NCBI GenBank assembly: GCA_942491885.1
Contig: CALOCQ010000010.1
Span: 1 to 64,000 of the forward strand
Length of the DNA stretch: 64,000 bases
Source of the DNA: CALBPI01 sp942491885
Lineage (GTDB): Bacteria > Pseudomonadota > Gammaproteobacteria > Steroidobacterales > Woeseiaceae
Direction: 5' to 3'
Shown here: positions 61,673 to 64,000 of the stretch, piece by piece
Layout: each line of letters begins with the position of its first letter
Numbering within the stretch: position 1 is the stretch's first letter
Made by a program: the position numbers and the translations under genes
The notes under the pieces: generated by a model
What the model was told of the DNA's origin: nothing
Database searches by the model: none
Seen by the model: the letters and a program-made list of their open reading frames with translations, nothing else

Positions 61673-62557
61673 CTAATACATGTGTACGGCGAGTACATGA
61701 AACAGCGCCGACAAAATCATCATGAAAAAAATCGGCATATGAAAGACATGCCAGAGTGCGAACAGACGTTCGTAGAACGAGAACTGCGCAATACGCCCCA
61801 TCAGTTGCGTGTAGTCACGGATGTAGCGGCGCGCAGCGCGCTTCAGGCGGTCGGCGTCTTTCGCGACTGCCGCCGATTGTTGGCCACTCGCGGCGAGCTC
61901 GCGATGGGCGAGTCGTGACAAAGACCAGCGCGTGTAGCGATGCGTCAGTGTCCAGCGCAGGCCGCGACGAAAGCCTAGTGAGCCGGACGATTTCTCAGCC
62001 TGAAGTTCTGTGGCGATTGTCTCGAGCCGACCAGCCAGTAACGGCATGAGTCGCGCCAGCCCCTGATTGCTCTCCATTGACGCGGCGAGCTCCTGCTGCA
62101 ATTCGCGCAGCGAAGTCTTGCGACCATAGAGCCCCTTGTGGATGCGGGCATAAAAATGCCGCCCGATGATGCCGCTGCCAGCGACCAGCAGCATGCAGAA
62201 CAGGGCCATCTGGCTGTTGAACGAGCCCAGCTGGAAGTTGCAGTGATAGAGCACCAGCAGCGGCCCGTACAGACCAAAGACCATGTGCATGTTGAACCAG
62301 TGCCTGGTCTTGCCGAGCCTATGCATGAACCGCCAGCGCTTGCGCAGCGGATAGAGCAGTAATACGAGCATCAGCGTGCCACCGGCAATACCAAGCCAAT
62401 AGCCGAGCCCATGTTCGGGCGTAATCCATTCAACGTCACGGAATCGCCAGCCGATCGCGATCGATGCGATGGCAACCAGATAGCTGACCGGAATATTTTT
62501 GTACCAACGCGGCGTGGCACGCAGCTTTCGCTGCATTGTTTCGGCTTTGGCGACCAT
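61673..62557 (-). CDS. Inner-membrane b-type cytochrome-like protein
   Basis: 294 residues. Helices at about 22-40 (IPVSYLVAIASIAIGW), 49-69 (LGYWLGIAGGTLMLVLLL), 90-108 (MHMVFGLYGPLLVLYH), 114-132 (QMALFCMLLVAGSGIIG) and 268-292 (LWHVFHMPIFFMMILSALFH, then VLAVHMY). A long basic cytoplasmic loop lies between the fourth and fifth. Histidines recur at helix positions suited to bind heme (RHWFNMH, LYHC, WHVFH, FHVLAVH), as in di-heme quinol-oxidising or ferric-reductase-like membrane cytochromes. As the only integral inner-membrane redox candidate of the operon, it could feed electrons from quinol to the 21-heme chain. Heme binding is inferred. Confidence 0.75.
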   Translation of the reverse strand: MVAKAETMQRKLRATPRWYKNIPVSYLVAIASIAIGWRFRDVEWITPEHGLGYWLGIAGGTLMLVLLLYPLRKRWRFMHRLGKTRHWFNMHMVFGLYGPLLVLYHCNFQLGSFNSQMALFCMLLVAGSGIIGRHFYARIHKGLYGRKTSLRELQQELAASMESNQGLARLMPLLAGRLETIATELQAEKSSGSLGFRRGLRWTLTHRYTRWSLSRLAHRELAASGQQSAAVAKDADRLKRAARRYIRDYTQLMGRIAQFSFYERLFALWHVFHMPIFFMMILSALFHVLAVHMY

Positions 62558-62590
62558 TAGACGCGCTTCCTGATTACAGTTCGCATCACC

Positions 62591-63430
62591 TTAGCCTTCT
62601 GTTTCACTATGCAGAGCAAGTTCTACATTCACGGCGACACTGCTGGTATCAACCCGATTTGAAACGATGTCCTGCATCGCGACGCTGGCATCACCTGTTT
62701 TTGATACGCGGGCATAGATGGTGAAGCGTTTATAGCGCGAGGCCTGACCGTCGGGCAGCATCAGGTTGCTGGTATCCAGGGAGAAGCTGAGCGGCAAACT
62801 GGTCGCGGCATATTTGGCGACCGCGATGGGCATCGCCGGGCCGTCGGCTGCGCGCGCAACAACAAAGATCGTTGCATCCGGCGGTATCATCTGGCGCGCC
62901 GCATCATCCGCTACCAGTGTGCCGACGATCCGAAACCCCAGATCCCCTTTGGTGGTTTTCGCTGACCCGAACAGTAGCTTCTGTTCCAGACTTTGATCAA
63001 CTGCGCCGCGTTCCGCGGCTTCACGGTAGGCCGCCCGTGCCTGATCGGTATTGCCGAGGTGATCATAAGACTGGGCCAGCAGCAACCAGTCGCCGCCATC
63101 GCCGTCACCCGCACTCAGGCGGGCGGCAAGGCCGTCCACCAGGTTGGAAACCGAGCCGATTTTTCCGCCTTGCGTGTCGAAGCCCGGGACGGCCGGAACG
63201 GCCTTCTCGCTGGCGCGCTGTGATATGCGGTCGTCGTTGCGGTCGCCGGAAAGCAGGGCGTCCGGTTGCCCGACGCTTGCGTACAGCGCGACAACGGCAA
63301 GCGGTATCAACGCAGCGCCGGCAAGTGCCATCCAGCCCACGCGCTTTTCCTTGACGAAAGGACGAAGCAACAGGACAAGTGTCGCAACGATACAAACGAA
63401 AATGATGAGAACAAAGAAATTAGCGGACAT
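62591..63430 (-). CDS. CcmI/CycH-like cytochrome c maturation protein
   Basis: About 279 residues from ATG 63430 (ATG 63442 in frame). Two N-terminal helices (FFVLIIFVCIVATLVLLLRP and MALAGAALIPLAVVALYASV) flank a short loop. A TPR-like segment (DWLLLAQSYDHLGNTDQARA, AYREAAERGAV) and a C-terminal beta domain (GTLVADDAARQMIPPDATIF, SLPLSFSLDTSNLMLPDG) follow the layout of CcmI, the apocytochrome chaperone of System I. It heads the operon with 37 c-heme sites and would help deliver heme-ready apocytochromes. No other ccm genes are in the window, so this may be a dedicated second copy. Confidence 0.78.
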   Translation of the reverse strand: MSANFFVLIIFVCIVATLVLLLRPFVKEKRVGWMALAGAALIPLAVVALYASVGQPDALLSGDRNDDRISQRASEKAVPAVPGFDTQGGKIGSVSNLVDGLAARLSAGDGDGGDWLLLAQSYDHLGNTDQARAAYREAAERGAVDQSLEQKLLFGSAKTTKGDLGFRIVGTLVADDAARQMIPPDATIFVVARAADGPAMPIAVAKYAATSLPLSFSLDTSNLMLPDGQASRYKRFTIYARVSKTGDASVAMQDIVSNRVDTSSVAVNVELALHSETEG

Positions 63431-63574
63431 GCTGAGCTCCAACTTGACAAAGTGGTTGTAGTCTCAGAGACTCGGCAACCATTGAATTGAGACGAAATGT
63501 CTCACACACACATATGTTGTCAACCTGTCGTCAAACACCGACGCCAGTTGATTAAACATAAATATTGGTGGCCT

Positions 63575-64000
63575 ATGCAGTCGCACGAACATGCAACAAT
63601 CTCGCGATATCTCAGTCGCATGCTCAGGCGCTTGCTGGGGCCCGTGGCACGCATCCTTGTGCGCCACGGCATGACGCACAAGGATGTTGCGTTGATTTGC
63701 AAAGAGGCTTATGTAAAAGCGGCCGCCGATGTCGAGCAGGGTTCTGCAGCATCCGTAAACGTGTCGCATGTCGCATTATTGACGGGCATGGCGCGACGCG
63801 ATGTGCGCAAAATTCTTGCGGCGAAACCTGATGATCGGACCAGTGATGTGCGCCAGAATAATGCGACACGCGTATTGTCAGGATGGCATCAGGATTCTGA
63901 TTTCCTGACCTCGCGCGGGAAGCCGCGCGTGCTGCGCAAGTCCGGTGTGACCGGTAGCTTTGAGGCGCTTGTGAGGCGCTACGCGAGCGACATTCCCGCC
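63575..64000 (+). CDS. DUF6502-like regulatory protein, 3' end outside the window
   Basis: 142 residues are visible from ATG 63575 (GGTGGCCT upstream), open to the right edge. The N-terminus LRRLLGPVARILVRHGMTHK then DVALICKEAYVKAAADV and SVNVSHVALLTGMARRDVRK looks like a winged-helix region. SDFLTSRGKPRVLRKSGVTG followed by SFEALVRRYASDIPA matches the pattern of DUF6502 proteins as I know them. It is divergent from the multiheme operon, with about 145 bases between, so it might regulate that operon. Function of the family is not established. Confidence 0.7.
   Translation, partial: MQSHEHATISRYLSRMLRRLLGPVARILVRHGMTHKDVALICKEAYVKAAADVEQGSAASVNVSHVALLTGMARRDVRKILAAKPDDRTSDVRQNNATRVLSGWHQDSDFLTSRGKPRVLRKSGVTGSFEALVRRYASDIPA

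Noticed and set aside
1..64000. tRNA, rRNA, integrase, transposase and prophage signatures
   Set aside because: I read the gaps and translated frames for these and found none I could support.

Overview
The window looks like a chromosomal segment of a GC-rich (roughly 60 percent by eye), probably marine, gammaproteobacterium. The bacterial class is inferred from a fused chorismate mutase-prephenate dehydrogenase (TyrA), a LiuR-led leucine operon, a System-I CcmI-like cytochrome maturation factor and an exosortase-type (PEP-CTERM) substrate. I cannot name the genus. No tRNA, rRNA, CRISPR array or insertion sequence was seen.

Region 1 (1-13.2 kb) is an exopolysaccharide/surface-glycan locus. 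On the minus strand lies an acyl-modification module (FkbH-like protein, acyl carrier protein, hexapeptide acyltransferase, MaoC hydratase). On the plus strand follow a GT4 glycosyltransferase, a SAM methyltransferase, a GlpD-like FAD enzyme, an NAD-dependent epimerase and a flippase-like membrane protein. Back on the minus strand are an AsnB-type amidotransferase and a secreted DUF5060-type glycoside hydrolase. At least six of these genes are interrupted by single-base frameshifts, while the remaining 51 kb shows none. This is either local decay or local sequence error.

Region 2 (13.2-26.3 kb) holds tyrA, a c-di-GMP-I riboswitch in front of an Ig/cadherin/FN3 lipoprotein, gltX, a DUF4114 PEP-CTERM protein with a probable sigma-54 promoter, a small PLDc_N membrane protein, an RND efflux pair, an alpha/beta hydrolase and purU.

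Region 3 (26.3-33 kb) has a two-subunit molybdenum hydroxylase (IorB/IorA-like), a membrane protein with a translationally coupled TPR protein, and a NarL-type two-component system.

Region 4 (33-45.3 kb) is a leucine/isovalerate catabolic operon (liuR-mccB-mccA-ivd). It continues into a MaoC hydratase and a CitE-type lyase where the crotonase LiuC and the HMG-CoA lyase LiuE would be expected. Divergent to it are an alpha-methylacyl-CoA racemase and a DmdC-like acyl-CoA dehydrogenase, followed by a TonB-dependent receptor with a strong terminator.

Region 5 (45.4-56 kb) contains a four-module secreted protein (redoxin, c-heme, copper monooxygenase, EF hands), an ABC exporter with its membrane-fusion protein, a VIT-family metal transporter, a POTRA/surface-antigen outer-membrane protein and an M20-family lipoprotein that lacks several metal ligands.

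Region 6 (56-63.4 kb) is the most unusual part: a compact six-gene operon with a CcmI-like protein, a histidine-rich membrane cytochrome, a 21-heme and a 16-heme c-type cytochrome, a SPOR-TPR-beta-barrel outer-membrane protein and a lipoprotein. Together they could form an electron path from the inner membrane across the periplasm and outer membrane. A DUF6502-like gene runs divergently off the right edge.
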